Positions 9,174 through 21,082 are shown, numbered from the stretch's first letter. The stretch: DNA of 64,000 nt from Aeromicrobium sp. Root472D3 (GCF_001426485.1 NZ_LMET01000001.1:2658354-2722353), one strand, 5' to 3'. Numbers and translations are program-made. Notes: a model not told the origin generated them from the letters alone.

Positions 9174-10937
9174 ATGACGACGTCCGGGCGCACCGTCACG
9201 CCGGCGTCCAGGACGCTCCTGGCGCTCGCGGCCGTCGCCATCTCGTTCGCCGCCGCCGACACGTACGTCGTGGTGCTGGCGCTGCCCGAGATGATGACGT
9301 CGGTCGGCCTCGGCACCGAGGAGCTGCAGCGGGCCGCCCCGATCGTCTCGGGCTTCCTGCTCGGCTACGTCGCGATCCTGCCGCTGATCGGCCGCATCTC
9401 CGACCTGCGCGGCCGCGTGCCGGTGCTGATCGGCTCGCTGGTGGTGTTCGCGGTCGGCTCGCTCGTGACGGCTGCGGCGTACGACCTCGAGACCGTCGTG
9501 GCGGGCCGGCTGATCCAGGGCATCGGCGGCGGCGGGCTCATCCCGCCCACCCTGGCGCTCGTCGCGGACCTCTGGCCGCCGCACCGTCGCGGCATGCCGC
9601 TGGGCGTGGTCGGGGCGGTGCAGGAGCTCGGCAGCGTGCTGGGGCCCCTCTACGGCGCGGTCGTCCTCGCGGTGGGCGACTGGCGGGCCATCTTCTGGCT
9701 CAACTGCGCGATCGGCCTCGTGCTGGTCGCCGCGATCCTGCCGCTGCGTCGCGCCTCCTCGATCGACGTCGCCGGCCGTCCCGACCCGTCGACGGGCCGC
9801 TTCGACTGGCCCGGGGCGACCCTCGCCGTCCTGGCCCTCGCGGGCGTCGCGCTCGTCATGGCCGCGCCGACCCGGCTCGTCCAGGATGTCGAGATCGGAC
9901 GCGCCTACCTGCCGGTCACGGGTGACTCCCGGTGGCTGACGCCGCTCGCACTCGTCACGTTCGGCCTGGTCGTGCTGCTCGTGCTGCGGCTCGCGACGGC
10001 CCGCCGTCCACTGGTCGACTGGCGTGCCTGGCCGGCCCTGGCCCGCGAGACCGATTTGTGGGGAGCCGCGCTGCTGACGGTCGCCCTCGGCGCCGTGATC
10101 CTCACCTTCGCCTCGGCCGAGCCCGAGAGCGGCGCGGTCTCCCCCGACGCCCCGTGGCTCGTCCCGGTCGCGGTCGTGGCCGCAGCCGGCTTCGTGCTGC
10201 GCCAGCGCCGCGCGGCTCGTCCGCTCGTGCCGCGCGGCGCCCTGCGGGCACGTCCGGCGTGGGGGGCGATCGTCGTGTCGTTCTTCGTCGGCGCCGCGCT
10301 GATCGCCGCCCTGGTCGACATCCCGTTCTTCGCCCGCCTGACGGTGTACCGCGACTCGCAGCTCGACGCGGCGCTGGTGCTGGTGCGCTTCCTGGTGGCG
10401 CTGCCGGTCGGCGCCCTGCTCGGGGGGTGGCTGCTGCGCAAGGTGCCGGCGCACGTCCTGACCGCGGTCGCGATGGTGCTCAGCGCCATCGCGTTCTGGC
10501 ACATGTCGACGTGGGACGCCACGTCGCTCGCGAGCCAGGTCGAGACCTGGTCGCTCGTGCTCGCGGGCCTCGGCTTCGGGCTCGCCATCGCACCCGTCAA
10601 CGCGGTCCTGCTGGCCCACACGGCCGACGCCGTCCACGGCGTCTCGTCGGCCCTGCTGATCGTGGCCCGCATGGTCGGGATGCTGCTGGGCATCTCGGCC
10701 CTCACGACGATCGGCCTGCGCGCGTTCTACGACGCCTCGGACCGCATACCGTCGGTCGACCGGCTGTGCGGGGCGGGCGGCACCCTGTGCCAGGCCTACC
10801 GCGACGCGGTGCGCGACGCCGGCATCGCGCAGCTCCACGCCGTGTTCGTCGGAGCGGCCGCCTGCGCCGTCATCGCCGCGGTGCTGGCCCTCGTGCTGCT
10901 GCGACCGACGCACGACACGTCCCGGGCTGAGGCGTGA
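9174..10937 (+). CDS. MFS exporter, P55-like (14 TM)
   Basis: A drug:H+ antiporter-2-type major facilitator of 587 residues with about 14 hydrophobic helices. Motif A is visible as GRISDLRGR and motif C as GAVQELGSVLGPLYG. It follows the LprG-like lipoprotein by seven bases, the arrangement of lprG-Rv1410c in Mycobacterium tuberculosis, where the pair moves triacylglycerides across the membrane. By analogy I infer lipid or glycolipid export, though drug efflux is possible. It was assigned to the plus strand because the encoded protein is a coherent polytopic membrane protein. Confidence 0.85.
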   Translation: MTTSGRTVTPASRTLLALAAVAISFAAADTYVVVLALPEMMTSVGLGTEELQRAAPIVSGFLLGYVAILPLIGRISDLRGRVPVLIGSLVVFAVGSLVTAAAYDLETVVAGRLIQGIGGGGLIPPTLALVADLWPPHRRGMPLGVVGAVQELGSVLGPLYGAVVLAVGDWRAIFWLNCAIGLVLVAAILPLRRASSIDVAGRPDPSTGRFDWPGATLAVLALAGVALVMAAPTRLVQDVEIGRAYLPVTGDSRWLTPLALVTFGLVVLLVLRLATARRPLVDWRAWPALARETDLWGAALLTVALGAVILTFASAEPESGAVSPDAPWLVPVAVVAAAGFVLRQRRAARPLVPRGALRARPAWGAIVVSFFVGAALIAALVDIPFFARLTVYRDSQLDAALVLVRFLVALPVGALLGGWLLRKVPAHVLTAVAMVLSAIAFWHMSTWDATSLASQVETWSLVLAGLGFGLAIAPVNAVLLAHTADAVHGVSSALLIVARMVGMLLGISALTTIGLRAFYDASDRIPSVDRLCGAGGTLCQAYRDAVRDAGIAQLHAVFVGAAACAVIAAVLALVLLRPTHDTSRAEA

Positions 10938-10967
10938 CGACGCGGCGCCGCTGGTTACGCTGGTGCC

Positions 10968-11462
10968 ATGGCTGACTTCGACGACCTGCTCGCCGCCAAC
11001 CGGTCCTTCTCCGACTCGTTCTCGCTCGCCGGCTTCGACGGCATCGCCCGCGCGGGCGTCGCGATGGTCACGTGCATGGACTCGCGCATCGACCCGCTCA
11101 ACATGATCGGCCTGAAGGCCGGCGACGCCAAGATCCTGCGCAACCCCGGCGGCCGCGTGACCGACCAGGCCCTCGTCGCACTGGTGCTGGGCGTCAACCT
11201 GCTCAACGTCGACCGCGTGCTCGTGGTCGAGCACACCCGCTGCGCCATGGCGTCGTCGTCCGAGGACGAGCTCAAGCAGCGGCTCACCGAGAGCGCGGGC
11301 CGCGACGCCGAGTGGATGACGCTGGGCGCGATCGACGACCAGCGCCGCACGATCGAGGCCGACGTGATCCGCGTCAAGACCCACCCGCTGATCGGTGACG
11401 CGGTGTCGGTCGGAGGCTTCCTGTACGACGTCGACAGCGGACTGCTCGAGCCCATCGTCTGA
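10968..11462 (+). CDS. beta-carbonic anhydrase
   Basis: A small beta-class carbonic anhydrase of 164 residues that interconverts CO2 and bicarbonate. The zinc and active-site residues are present: Cys36, Asp38 and Arg40 in CMDSR, and His89 and Cys92 in HTRC. The length matches the short actinobacterial type. The ATG at 10968 follows a region without a clear Shine-Dalgarno; a TACGCT-like -10 about 15 bases upstream suggests a short or absent leader. Its stop overlaps the acyltransferase start (TGATG), so the two are translationally coupled. Confidence 0.9.
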   Translation: MADFDDLLAANRSFSDSFSLAGFDGIARAGVAMVTCMDSRIDPLNMIGLKAGDAKILRNPGGRVTDQALVALVLGVNLLNVDRVLVVEHTRCAMASSSEDELKQRLTESAGRDAEWMTLGAIDDQRRTIEADVIRVKTHPLIGDAVSVGGFLYDVDSGLLEPIV

Positions 11463-13591
11463 TGCCGGTGACCCCCACGTCACCCGCGACGACCACGGGG
11501 CCGCCGGCTCGCACCCCGCGACCGCTGCGGCCCGAGATCCAGGCACTGCGCGCCGGCGCGGCGCTGCTGGTCGTCCTGTACCACCTGTGGCCCGGCCGCC
11601 TGCCCGGCGGCTTCATGGGCGTCGACGTCTTCTTCGTCATCTCGGGCTTCCTGATCACGTCGCACCTGGCCCGCGAGGCCGCGTCGACGGGTCGGGTCCG
11701 CCTCGGACGGTTCTGGGCCCGCCGCGCCCGCCGCCTGCTGCCCGCGGCGTACCTGGTGCTCGCGACGTCGGCGGTCGCGGTGTTCGTGTGGGTGCCGCAG
11801 CTCAACTGGGCGCAGAACTTCCGCGAGATCATGTCGTCCGCGTTGTACGTCCAGAACTGGCGGCTCGCCGCCGACGCGGTCGACTACCTCGCCGCCGAGA
11901 ACGCGCCCAGCGTCGCCCAGCACTACTGGACCCTCTCGGTCGAGGAGCAGTTCTACGTCGCGTGGCCGCTGCTGGTGCTGGCGGCCGTCCTGCTCGCCGC
12001 CCGGCTGCGCCTGCGCCAGCTGCCGACCGTCACCGCCGTGGTCGCGGTCGCGACCGTCGCCAGCTTCGCGTACTCGTGGTGGCTGACGTACGAGAACGTC
12101 TCCTACGCCTACTTCTCGACCTTCACCCGCGCCTGGGAGTTCGGCGCCGGCGCCCTGCTGGCCCTGCTGACGCTGCGCGCGTCGGAGGGACGCCGGGCCT
12201 CGACCGCCCCCCTGCTGCCCGCGCCGGTCGCCGCCCTCGTGTCGTGGGCCGGCCTGCTCGTCCTGCTCGGTTGCGGACTGTTCCTGACGGGCTCGACCCC
12301 CTTCCCGGGGCTCGCGGCGCTGCTGCCGGTGCTCGCGACCGTCGCAGTCATCGTCGTGGGGATGCCCGCCTCGCGGTTCTCCCCTCGCCGTCTGATCGAG
12401 ACCCGCTTCGTGCAGTGGACCGGCGACATCTCGTACCCCCTGTACCTGTGGCACTGGCCGCCGATCGTCCTGCTGCCGGTCGTGCTCGGGCACGACCTGG
12501 GATTCTGGCCGCGCGTCGCGATCCTGGTCGCGACCTTCGGCGCGGCGGCGCTGACGAAGCGGTTCGTCGAGGACCCGGTGCGCACCGGGCGACGTCTCGG
12601 CATCCAGCGCAGCACCGTCACGTTCGCGTTCACCGCGGTGGGCGCGGCGGCGATCGCCGCCGCCTGCCTGGGCGGCATCCGCAGCGCCGACGCCGCCGCC
12701 GACCGGGCCGAGCAGCTGACCGCCGAGGTCGCCTCCGACGCGCCCCGGTGCTTCGGTGCCGCGTCGATGGCGCCCGGCCCCGCCTGCGACAACCCCGCAC
12801 TCGACGGGCTCCTGGTGCCCGACACCACCGCGATCAAGCGCGACGACGCCAACTACCCGGGGTGCGCGTCGACCGACCGGGCCACCGACACGTGCACGTT
12901 CGGCGACAAGGGCGACGCGTCGCTGCCGCACGTCCTGGTCATCGGCGACTCGCACGCCCGCTCCCTCCTGCCGCCGTTCGTGACGATGGCCGAGCAGGGG
13001 CGCATCTACCTGGCCGCACAGGTCAAGGGCGGGTGCACGTGGTCGACCAACCCGCACCCCAACGACGACCGCGCGATCGCCGACGACTGCTACACGTGGC
13101 GCGACAGCGTCGCGACCTGGCTCGACGCGAATGCCGACGACATCGACGTGATCGTCACGGGTGCACTGGCCCACCCGCGCCCCGCCACCGGGCCCGACGA
13201 CCAGGTCGCGGGCTTCGCCGAGACCTGGCGCACCATGACCGGGCGCGGCATCCCCGTCGTCGCGGTCCGCGACAACCCCTACCAACCGGCCAACACCAAC
13301 GAGTGCCTGGCGCGTCAGAGCGAGATCACGTCGTCGAGCTGCGCGCTGCCGCGCGACGAGGCGTTCCCGAACTACGACCCGCTGATCAAGGCCACCGAGC
13401 AGGTGGAGGGCAGCACGCTGCTCGACCTGACCAGCTACTACTGCACCGACTCGTCATGCCCCGCCGTGATCGGCGGCGTCAACGTGTACCGCGACCGCAG
13501 CCACATCAGCAAGACCTACATGACGACGATGACGCCCTACATCGAGCGACTGCTCGACCAGGACGACCTGCTCACGCCCCGCAGCCGCTAG
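11462..13591 (+). CDS. OafA-type acyltransferase with SGNH domain
   Basis: A membrane O-acyltransferase of 709 residues, expected to acylate a surface glycan. The N-terminal acyltransferase-3 domain (about 25-360, some ten helices) starts with EIQALRAGAALLVVLYHLWP, which holds the family histidine. The C-terminal extracytoplasmic SGNH domain has GDSH with Ser497 and His498, and DRSH with Asp678 and His681, so the hydrolase-type triad appears intact. It is coupled to the carbonic anhydrase upstream. It ends in TAG. The acceptor is not known. Confidence 0.88.
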   Translation: MPVTPTSPATTTGPPARTPRPLRPEIQALRAGAALLVVLYHLWPGRLPGGFMGVDVFFVISGFLITSHLAREAASTGRVRLGRFWARRARRLLPAAYLVLATSAVAVFVWVPQLNWAQNFREIMSSALYVQNWRLAADAVDYLAAENAPSVAQHYWTLSVEEQFYVAWPLLVLAAVLLAARLRLRQLPTVTAVVAVATVASFAYSWWLTYENVSYAYFSTFTRAWEFGAGALLALLTLRASEGRRASTAPLLPAPVAALVSWAGLLVLLGCGLFLTGSTPFPGLAALLPVLATVAVIVVGMPASRFSPRRLIETRFVQWTGDISYPLYLWHWPPIVLLPVVLGHDLGFWPRVAILVATFGAAALTKRFVEDPVRTGRRLGIQRSTVTFAFTAVGAAAIAAACLGGIRSADAAADRAEQLTAEVASDAPRCFGAASMAPGPACDNPALDGLLVPDTTAIKRDDANYPGCASTDRATDTCTFGDKGDASLPHVLVIGDSHARSLLPPFVTMAEQGRIYLAAQVKGGCTWSTNPHPNDDRAIADDCYTWRDSVATWLDANADDIDVIVTGALAHPRPATGPDDQVAGFAETWRTMTGRGIPVVAVRDNPYQPANTNECLARQSEITSSSCALPRDEAFPNYDPLIKATEQVEGSTLLDLTSYYCTDSSCPAVIGGVNVYRDRSHISKTYMTTMTPYIERLLDQDDLLTPRSR

Positions 13592-13745
13592 CCGAGCTCG
13601 CGGGGCAGGTGCGGCACCGATGACGCACGGGTCACGTCGCCGTCGTGCGGGTGGCGCGCGGACGAGGTGTGGCTCTCGGCGAGGTGCGGCGTGACCGAAC
13701 GACGGTCCGCGAGCAGAGCGGCACGGTGCGCCCGAGACCGGCGTC

Positions 13746-13764
13746 GACGTCGGAGGACGACGTC
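13746..13764. terminator. weak hairpin between convergent genes
   Basis: A perfect 7-bp inverted repeat (GACGTCG at 13746-13752 and its complement at 13758-13764) with a five-base loop lies just past the parE stop. It is the best terminator candidate in the 177-bp gap between the acyltransferase and parE. Nothing else was recognised in that gap. Confidence 0.4.
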
Positions 13765-13768
13765 AGCG

Positions 13769-15829
<2,061 letters not shown>

Positions 15830-15833
15830 GGGT

Positions 15834-15840
15834 TCCTTCT
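15834..15840 (-). promoter_or_regulatory. Shine-Dalgarno deciding the parE start
   Basis: AGAAGGA on the minus strand lies four bases before the ATC at 15829 and seven before the ATC at 15826. No equivalent site precedes the ATG at 15754. It supports initiation upstream of the first ATG. Confidence 0.55.
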
Positions 15841-16042
15841 CGAGACGATGACCGTGCCCAGCCTAGTCAGCGGGGCCGACGTGACGTCGTCTGACACGCT
15901 CCGCAGCCCGCGCGCCTGCCCCGGTTTGCACCCGCCGGGGAGTATCTATGTCATAGGTCACGAACGACCACACGGAATACGACCCCGTGGTTGGATGTTG
16001 ACTTCTGTACACCCCCGCCGATGGCTCAGAGAGAAGGTCACC

Positions 16043-16264
16043 GTGACAACACTGACAGCCCCCAAGCTGAGCTCCCTCGACCGCTGCGACCGCTGCGGCG
16101 CTCAGGCGTACGTCCGCGTGACGCTCGGCGGAGGTGGCGAGCTGCTGTTCTGCGCTCACCACGCCCGCCAGCACGAGGAGAAGCTGCGCGAGATGTCCGC
16201 GCTCATCCACGACGAGAGCGAGCGCCTCTCCGGATCGACCACCCCGGTGGCCGACGAGGTCTGA
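16043..16264 (+). CDS. DUF7455 zinc-ribbon-like small protein
   Basis: A 73-residue protein of unknown function, conserved next to sigma-A or parE in actinobacteria. The N-terminal CDRCGAQAYVRV and the following LLFCAHHARQH form a plausible four-ligand zinc knuckle; the tail is acidic. The GTG at 16043 is preceded by GAGAGAAGG. The 200 bp upstream, shared with the divergent parE gene, hold a TTGACT at about 15999 but I cannot assign a confident -10. A perfect hairpin terminator follows. Confidence 0.85.
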   Translation: MTTLTAPKLSSLDRCDRCGAQAYVRVTLGGGGELLFCAHHARQHEEKLREMSALIHDESERLSGSTTPVADEV

Positions 16265-16298
16265 GCAGCCAGCACGACCCACCCCACCCCCGAACCCA

Positions 16299-16331
16299 GA
16301 AGAGCCGGCCAGATGATCTGGCCGGCTCTTC
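16299..16331. terminator. perfect 16-bp hairpin terminator
   Basis: GAAGAGCCGGCCAGAT (16299-16314) is followed, one base later, by its exact complement (16316-16331), ending in CTTCTC. It lies between the convergent DUF7455 and PLD-like genes and can serve both. Confidence 0.85.
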
Positions 16332-16352
16332 TCGTGGTCCCGTGGCGGGTGC

Positions 16353-17891
16353 CTAGTAGGCGTACGCCTTGTACTCGTGCGACTTGAGGATCGCCTTCCA
16401 GTGCTCGAGGTAGTCCTCGTAGATCGACGGGTCGGTCGTCTCGGTCGTGATCTCGTCGCTCGCGACGAGGTTCGAGCCGGTCAGCGAGGCCGAACCGGCC
16501 TGGACCATCTTCATCCGCACGCCACCGGCGGGCCAGTTGCCCGTGCCGTCGGGTGCGACCTCCTCGGGGTTGAGGCGGTTGGGGCCGAGCTTGGCGTCGA
16601 CGAGCATCGTCTTGTCGTGCGGCTTGGCCCACGCGACGTCGATGCGCTGGCTCGACGTCTTGAGGACGTCGAGGATGGGCCGGCAGATGCGGATCAGCTG
16701 CTGGCAGTGCAGCTTGCGGTTGACCTTCAGGTCGTCCTCGTAGGCCACGGCGCTGATCTTGCACCCGCCGTTGGACAGCTCGACGAGCTTCTCGGCCACC
16801 GCGATGCGGCGGTACTTGAAACGGTTGTGCTGCAGGCGGATGCGGCACTGGCTGTCGGGCTGCACCCGGTTCAGCAGGTTGAGGACGGGGTCCTTGCCGT
16901 TGGTCGGCGTCGCGCGGATCGGCGTGGCGTAGATCGTGGCGTTGGCGAGGTTGGAGTAGAACATGCCGTACTTGGCATAGCCCTCGGTGTAGCCCGCCGC
17001 CCGGGCGTCCGCCGTCGGGTAGCCGTAGCGGGTCGAGTTCTTCCGGACGTAGTTCAGGTAGTCGTTGCCGATGTTGCGCTCGGCCCACATGTCCTTCCAG
17101 AGCTGCGACGTCTGCTGCCACATCTTGGTGTCGTTGTAGATCGTCAGACCGTTGTTGTAGGTCTGCTCGGCGCTGCGGCCGCCCAGGTTGGCCGAGCCCG
17201 ACCAGATCGCACCCTTGGCGGGCTTGTTGTCGCGCGTGAAGGTGTTGTTGACCAGCAGCAGCTTGGAGTGCATGATCGCGCCGTTGAGGCTCGACAGGCA
17301 CGCGAGGCTCTTGCCCTTGGCGCAGATCTTGAACGACGAGTCGCGCAGGTTGCTCTTGTTGAGCGCCTTGCGGAGAGCCCGCGAGGCCGACGACTGCGTG
17401 GCGCGGCCGTGGATGACACGCACGCGGACACCGGCCTTGGCGGCCTGGATCAGGGTGCGTCCGACGCGCTTGGACTCGGGCATCTGCGAGATCGACAGGT
17501 AGACCGTGTTGGCCCGGCGGGTGGCCTTGGGCAGGTACTTGCCGGAGCGAGGGTCGATGAACGATCCGCGGATGATGCGCTCGAGGTCGTCGAGCAGGGT
17601 GAAGTCACCGTTGCGCGAGCTCGTCACGGCGCGGTACGGCCTGGAGAAGTTGGACTCCAGCGTGACCGGGTAGTCCGGACCCCACGGCGCGGCGGCGGCC
17701 TTGACGGACGCGGCCGGCGTGCCGACGGTGACGCCGTCGCCGCTGGCCGGGGTCGTCTCGGTCGCGGAGGTGTCGGTGGGGACGTCCTCAGCGCTCGAGG
17801 CGATCGACGTCATGCCGAGCACGACGCTTCCCGCCAGGAGGGCCACCCCGAGAGCGCGGGCTACGCGCCGTGATCCGCCGAATGTGTGCAC
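16353..17891 (-). CDS. secreted phospholipase D-fold protein
   Basis: A 512-residue exported protein with two PLD-type half-sites. A signal peptide (about 1-33) is followed by a Ser/Thr/Ala-rich linker. The first site reads MHSKLLLVNN and then WSGSANLG; the second reads HDKTMLVDAK and then GSASLTGSN. Both match the HxK...GSxN pattern of PLD enzymes, although the acidic residue of classical HKD is absent from the first site. Lipids, nucleic acids or teichoic-type phosphodiesters are possible substrates. The GTG at 17891 has a GGAGAG site eight bases upstream. A terminator separates it from sigA, so it probably has its own promoter. Confidence 0.85.
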   Translation of the reverse strand: MHTFGGSRRVARALGVALLAGSVVLGMTSIASSAEDVPTDTSATETTPASGDGVTVGTPAASVKAAAAPWGPDYPVTLESNFSRPYRAVTSSRNGDFTLLDDLERIIRGSFIDPRSGKYLPKATRRANTVYLSISQMPESKRVGRTLIQAAKAGVRVRVIHGRATQSSASRALRKALNKSNLRDSSFKICAKGKSLACLSSLNGAIMHSKLLLVNNTFTRDNKPAKGAIWSGSANLGGRSAEQTYNNGLTIYNDTKMWQQTSQLWKDMWAERNIGNDYLNYVRKNSTRYGYPTADARAAGYTEGYAKYGMFYSNLANATIYATPIRATPTNGKDPVLNLLNRVQPDSQCRIRLQHNRFKYRRIAVAEKLVELSNGGCKISAVAYEDDLKVNRKLHCQQLIRICRPILDVLKTSSQRIDVAWAKPHDKTMLVDAKLGPNRLNPEEVAPDGTGNWPAGGVRMKMVQAGSASLTGSNLVASDEITTETTDPSIYEDYLEHWKAILKSHEYKAYAY

Positions 17892-17952
17892 AGGTTTGCT
17901 CTCCGAGACGCTCGTGGATGGTCGCGACAGTCTAACTCAATAGGACGCGGCT

Positions 17953-17980
17953 CACGGGCACCCTGACCAGGGTGCCCGTG
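17953..17980 (-). terminator. sigA terminator
   Basis: CACGGGCACCCT (17953-17964) and its exact complement (17969-17980) are separated by four bases, 17 bases past the sigA stop. It would end sigA transcription before the PLD-like gene. Confidence 0.75.
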
Positions 17981-17997
17981 CGCGCCTTGAGCGACCG

Positions 17998-19446
17998 TCA
18001 GTCGAGGTAGTCGCGCAGGACCTGCGAACGCGACGGGTGACGCAGCTTGCTCATGGTCTTGGACTCGATCTGACGGATGCGCTCACGCGTCACGCCGTAG
18101 ACCTTGCCGATCTCGTCGAGCGTCTTGGGCTGACCGTCGGTCAGGCCGAAGCGCATCGACACGACGCCCGACTCACGCTCGGACAGCGTGTCGAGCACGG
18201 CGTGCAGCTGCTCCTGCAGGAGCGTGAACGACACCGCGTCGGCCGGGACGATCGCCTCGGAGTCCTCGATCAGGTCGCCGAACTCCGAGTCGCCGTCCTC
18301 GCCGAGGGGGGTGTGGAGGCTGATCGGCTCGCGGCCGTACTTCTGCACCTCGACGACCTTCTCGGGCGTCATGTCGAGCTCGATCGCGAGCTCCTCGGGC
18401 GTGGGCTCGCGGCCGAGGTCCTGCAGCATCTGGCGCTGGACGCGGGCGAGCTTGTTGATGACCTCGACCATGTGGACCGGGATGCGGATCGTGCGGGCCT
18501 GGTCGGCCATCGCGCGGGTGATCGCCTGGCGGATCCACCACGTCGCGTAGGTCGAGAACTTGAAGCCCTTGGTGTAGTCGAACTTCTCGACCGCGCGGAT
18601 CAGGCCGAGGTTGCCCTCCTGGATCAGGTCGAGGAACAGCATGCCGCGACCCGTGTAGCGCTTGGCCAGCGAGACGACGAGGCGCAGGTTGGCCTCGAGC
18701 AGGTGGTTCTTGGCCCGGCGACCGTCGATGACGATCCACTCGAGCTCCTCGGTCATCTTGGGCGAGATGCGTCCGCCCTTGCCGAGCTTCTCCTCCGAGA
18801 ACAGACCGGCCTCGATGCGCTTGGCCAGCTCGACCTCCTGGCCGGCGGTCAGCAGCGAGACCTTGCCGATCTGCTTGAGGTAGTCCTTGACCGGATCGGC
18901 CGTCGCGCCCGCGACCATGACCTGCTGGACGGGCTCGTCGGACTCGTCGGCCGCCGACAGCGTGTAGGACGACTTCTCGTCCTCCTTCAGCGTCGGATCG
19001 GTCGCGAGGTCCTTCTCGAACTCCTCGTCGGGGATGTCGGGCAGGATCTTCTTGCCCTGCGCGTCCACCGCCGCGGCGTCACCGACGGCCGGGGTCTCGA
19101 GCGCGTCCGCGAGGTCGACGGCAGCTGGCACGCTGCCCTCCTCCTCGGGGGCCGCCGCCTTCTTGGCGGCGGTCTTCTTCGCCGCCGCCTTCTTGGCGGG
19201 AGCCTTGACGGCGGGAGTCTTCTTGGCGGTGGTGGCTGAAGTCTTCGTCACGGTCGTTTCTGTTTTCGCAGGGGCTGGGACGGGTGTCGCTGAGGTCTTC
19301 TTGGCAGCGGTCTTCTTGGCTGCCGGCGCCTTCTCGGCGGGGGCCTGATCGCTCTCAGGGTTCTCTGAGGAATGGTCGTCGGACGAGCCCGGGAGGAGCT
19401 TCGTGACGGCCCGGAGTCGTGATGAAGAAGCGGGATTCACCGGCAC
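17998..19446 (-). CDS. sigA: principal RNA polymerase sigma factor (RpoD/HrdB/SigA)
   Basis: The housekeeping sigma-70 factor, 482 residues. Region 1.2 ([20 protein letters not shown]), region 2 ([29 protein letters not shown]), region 3 and region 4 with the helix-turn-helix [19 protein letters not shown] are all present. The first ~170 residues are an Ala/Lys/Pro-rich low-complexity extension with many [11 protein letters not shown] units, typical of actinobacterial SigA/HrdB. GTG at 19446 has GAGG five bases upstream; a GTG at 19440 and a non-conserved upstream start exist. Neighbours parE and DUF7455 match the Streptomyces hrdB region. Confidence 0.93.
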   Translation of the reverse strand: MPVNPASSSRLRAVTKLLPGSSDDHSSENPESDQAPAEKAPAAKKTAAKKTSATPVPAPAKTETTVTKTSATTAKKTPAVKAPAKKAAAKKTAAKKAAAPEEEGSVPAAVDLADALETPAVGDAAAVDAQGKKILPDIPDEEFEKDLATDPTLKEDEKSSYTLSAADESDEPVQQVMVAGATADPVKDYLKQIGKVSLLTAGQEVELAKRIEAGLFSEEKLGKGGRISPKMTEELEWIVIDGRRAKNHLLEANLRLVVSLAKRYTGRGMLFLDLIQEGNLGLIRAVEKFDYTKGFKFSTYATWWIRQAITRAMADQARTIRIPVHMVEVINKLARVQRQMLQDLGREPTPEELAIELDMTPEKVVEVQKYGREPISLHTPLGEDGDSEFGDLIEDSEAIVPADAVSFTLLQEQLHAVLDTLSERESGVVSMRFGLTDGQPKTLDEIGKVYGVTRERIRQIESKTMSKLRHPSRSQVLRDYLD

Positions 19447-19518
19447 GTCAACCTCACAAACGGTAGAAGGGCGCAACAAAGAGGCCTGTGGTCAACCTCT
19501 CCGTCCAGTGTGTCACGC

Positions 19519-19533
19519 CCGGCCAAGGGCCGG
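19519..19533 (-). terminator. short hairpin after the GCS2 ligase
   Basis: CCGGCC and GGCCGG flank a three-base loop about 16 bases past the stop of the glutamate-cysteine ligase-type gene. The same 102-bp gap must contain the sigA promoter, which I could not place with confidence. Confidence 0.4.
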
Positions 19534-19548
19534 CATCTCAGGGTCCTC

Positions 19549-21027
19549 TCAGGACCGGGTCGGCCACTCGTGCACCGGAGCACCGTCGTGCATGTGGCGC
19601 TCGTACTCCACCGTCGTCAGGCGCATCGCCTCGGCGCGGCCGTCCACCGACGCGCTGTGGTGGGCGAACTCCTCGATCAGCCACGTGGCGCCGTTGCGGC
19701 CCGTGATGCAGCGCTGCTCGATGACCCCCAGCAGGTGCGTGCGGACGTCGTCGTCCACGCCGAGCTGGGTCAGCCCCGTGTGGGCCAGCGGCAGCAGCTG
19801 ACGCAGCACGAGCTCGCGGACGGCGACGTGCCCCACGCCGGGCCAGTAGATCTCGGCGTCGATGCCGTCGCGGGCGGCCTGGTGGAAGTTGTCCTCGGCC
19901 GCGCGGAACGACAGCTGCGACCACACGGGCCGCTCGCTCGCGCCGAGCACCTTGACGAGCCCGTAGAACAGCGCCGCGTTGGCCATCGTGTCGACGACCG
20001 TCGGGCCGGCCGGCAGCAGGCGGTTCTCGATGCGCAGGTGCGGGCGTCCGTCGGCGACGTCGTAGATCGGCCGGTTCCAGCGGTAGACCGTGCCGTTGTG
20101 GAGCCGCAGCTCGGCGAGGTTGGGGACGCGACCCGCCTCGAGCTCGGCGACGGGGTCCTCGTCGTCGACGATCGGCAGCAGGGCCGGGAAGTAGCGGCTG
20201 TTCTCCTCGAACAGGTCGAACACCGACGTGATCCACCGCTCGCCGAAGAACACGCGCGGACGGACGCCCTGAGCCTTCAGCTCCTCGCTGCGGGTGTCGG
20301 TGGCCTGCTCGAACAGGGCGATGCGCGTCTCGTGCCACAGCTGCCGTCCGAGCAGGAACGGGGAGTTGGCGCCCACGGCAACCTGCACGGCCGCGATGGC
20401 CTGCGCGGCGTTCCACGTCGTGGCGAAGTCCTCCGGCTCGACCTGAAGGTGCAGCTGCGTGCTGGTGCAGGCCGCCTCGGGGATGATCGTGTCGGCCGTC
20501 GTGTCGAGGCGGTCGACCCCGTCGATCAGGATCTCGATGTCCTCGCCGCGCGCGGCCAGGATCTGCTCGGACAGCAGGTGGTAGCGCGGGTTGGCCGAGA
20601 TCGCCTCGCGGCTGAAGTGCCCGTCCTGGAGCGTCGGCAGGATGCCGATCATGAGCAGGTGCGCGTCGACGCCCGCGGCCTTCTGCTGCGCCGCGTTGAG
20701 GTCGTCGCGCAGGGCCGCCTGCAGCGTCTCGAGCCCCGTGCCGTCGATCCGCGACGGCGGCACGTTGATCTCGACGTTGAACAGCCCCAGCTCGGTCTGG
20801 AAGTCGGGATCGGCGATGGCCTCGAGCGCCTCGGCGTTCTTCATCGCCGGCTCGCCGCGGCCGTCCACGAGGTTGAACTCGATCTCGATGCCGACCTGCG
20901 GGTGCCCGACGCTGAAGTCGTGCTCGCCCAGCATGCGGGCGAACACGTCGAGGCACCTGCGGACCTTGGCCCGATAGAGGGTGCGGTCCTCGCGACTGAA
21001 CTCACGTGCGTCGACGTCCTGTCCCAT
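19549..21027 (-). CDS. glutamate-cysteine ligase family (GCS2) protein
   Basis: An ATP-dependent carboxylate-amine ligase of the glutamate-cysteine ligase-2 superfamily, 492 residues. The substrate-binding start GIEIEFNLVD (about 46-55), the metal- and glutamate-binding ELGLFNVEINVPPS (about 79-92), the acidic and histidine residues of STQLHLQVE and the late LRIENRLLPAGPT are consistent with that fold. Actinobacteria use such enzymes for gamma-glutamylcysteine or related gamma-glutamyl amides; the true amine substrate is not clear from sequence. The ATG at 21027 is at the head of the ORF. It lies upstream of sigA on the same strand. Confidence 0.83.
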   Translation of the reverse strand: MGQDVDAREFSREDRTLYRAKVRRCLDVFARMLGEHDFSVGHPQVGIEIEFNLVDGRGEPAMKNAEALEAIADPDFQTELGLFNVEINVPPSRIDGTGLETLQAALRDDLNAAQQKAAGVDAHLLMIGILPTLQDGHFSREAISANPRYHLLSEQILAARGEDIEILIDGVDRLDTTADTIIPEAACTSTQLHLQVEPEDFATTWNAAQAIAAVQVAVGANSPFLLGRQLWHETRIALFEQATDTRSEELKAQGVRPRVFFGERWITSVFDLFEENSRYFPALLPIVDDEDPVAELEAGRVPNLAELRLHNGTVYRWNRPIYDVADGRPHLRIENRLLPAGPTVVDTMANAALFYGLVKVLGASERPVWSQLSFRAAEDNFHQAARDGIDAEIYWPGVGHVAVRELVLRQLLPLAHTGLTQLGVDDDVRTHLLGVIEQRCITGRNGATWLIEEFAHHSASVDGRAEAMRLTTVEYERHMHDGAPVHEWPTRS

Positions 21028-21082
21028 GACGACAGCCTAGGGCTGCGGGGACCACCGCGCCGAGGGCCGCGGACGACAGCGG

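Noticed and set aside
19060-19400. Lys/Ala-rich repeats in sigA as a novel domain
   Set aside because: Such low-complexity basic extensions are normal in actinobacterial principal sigma factors.
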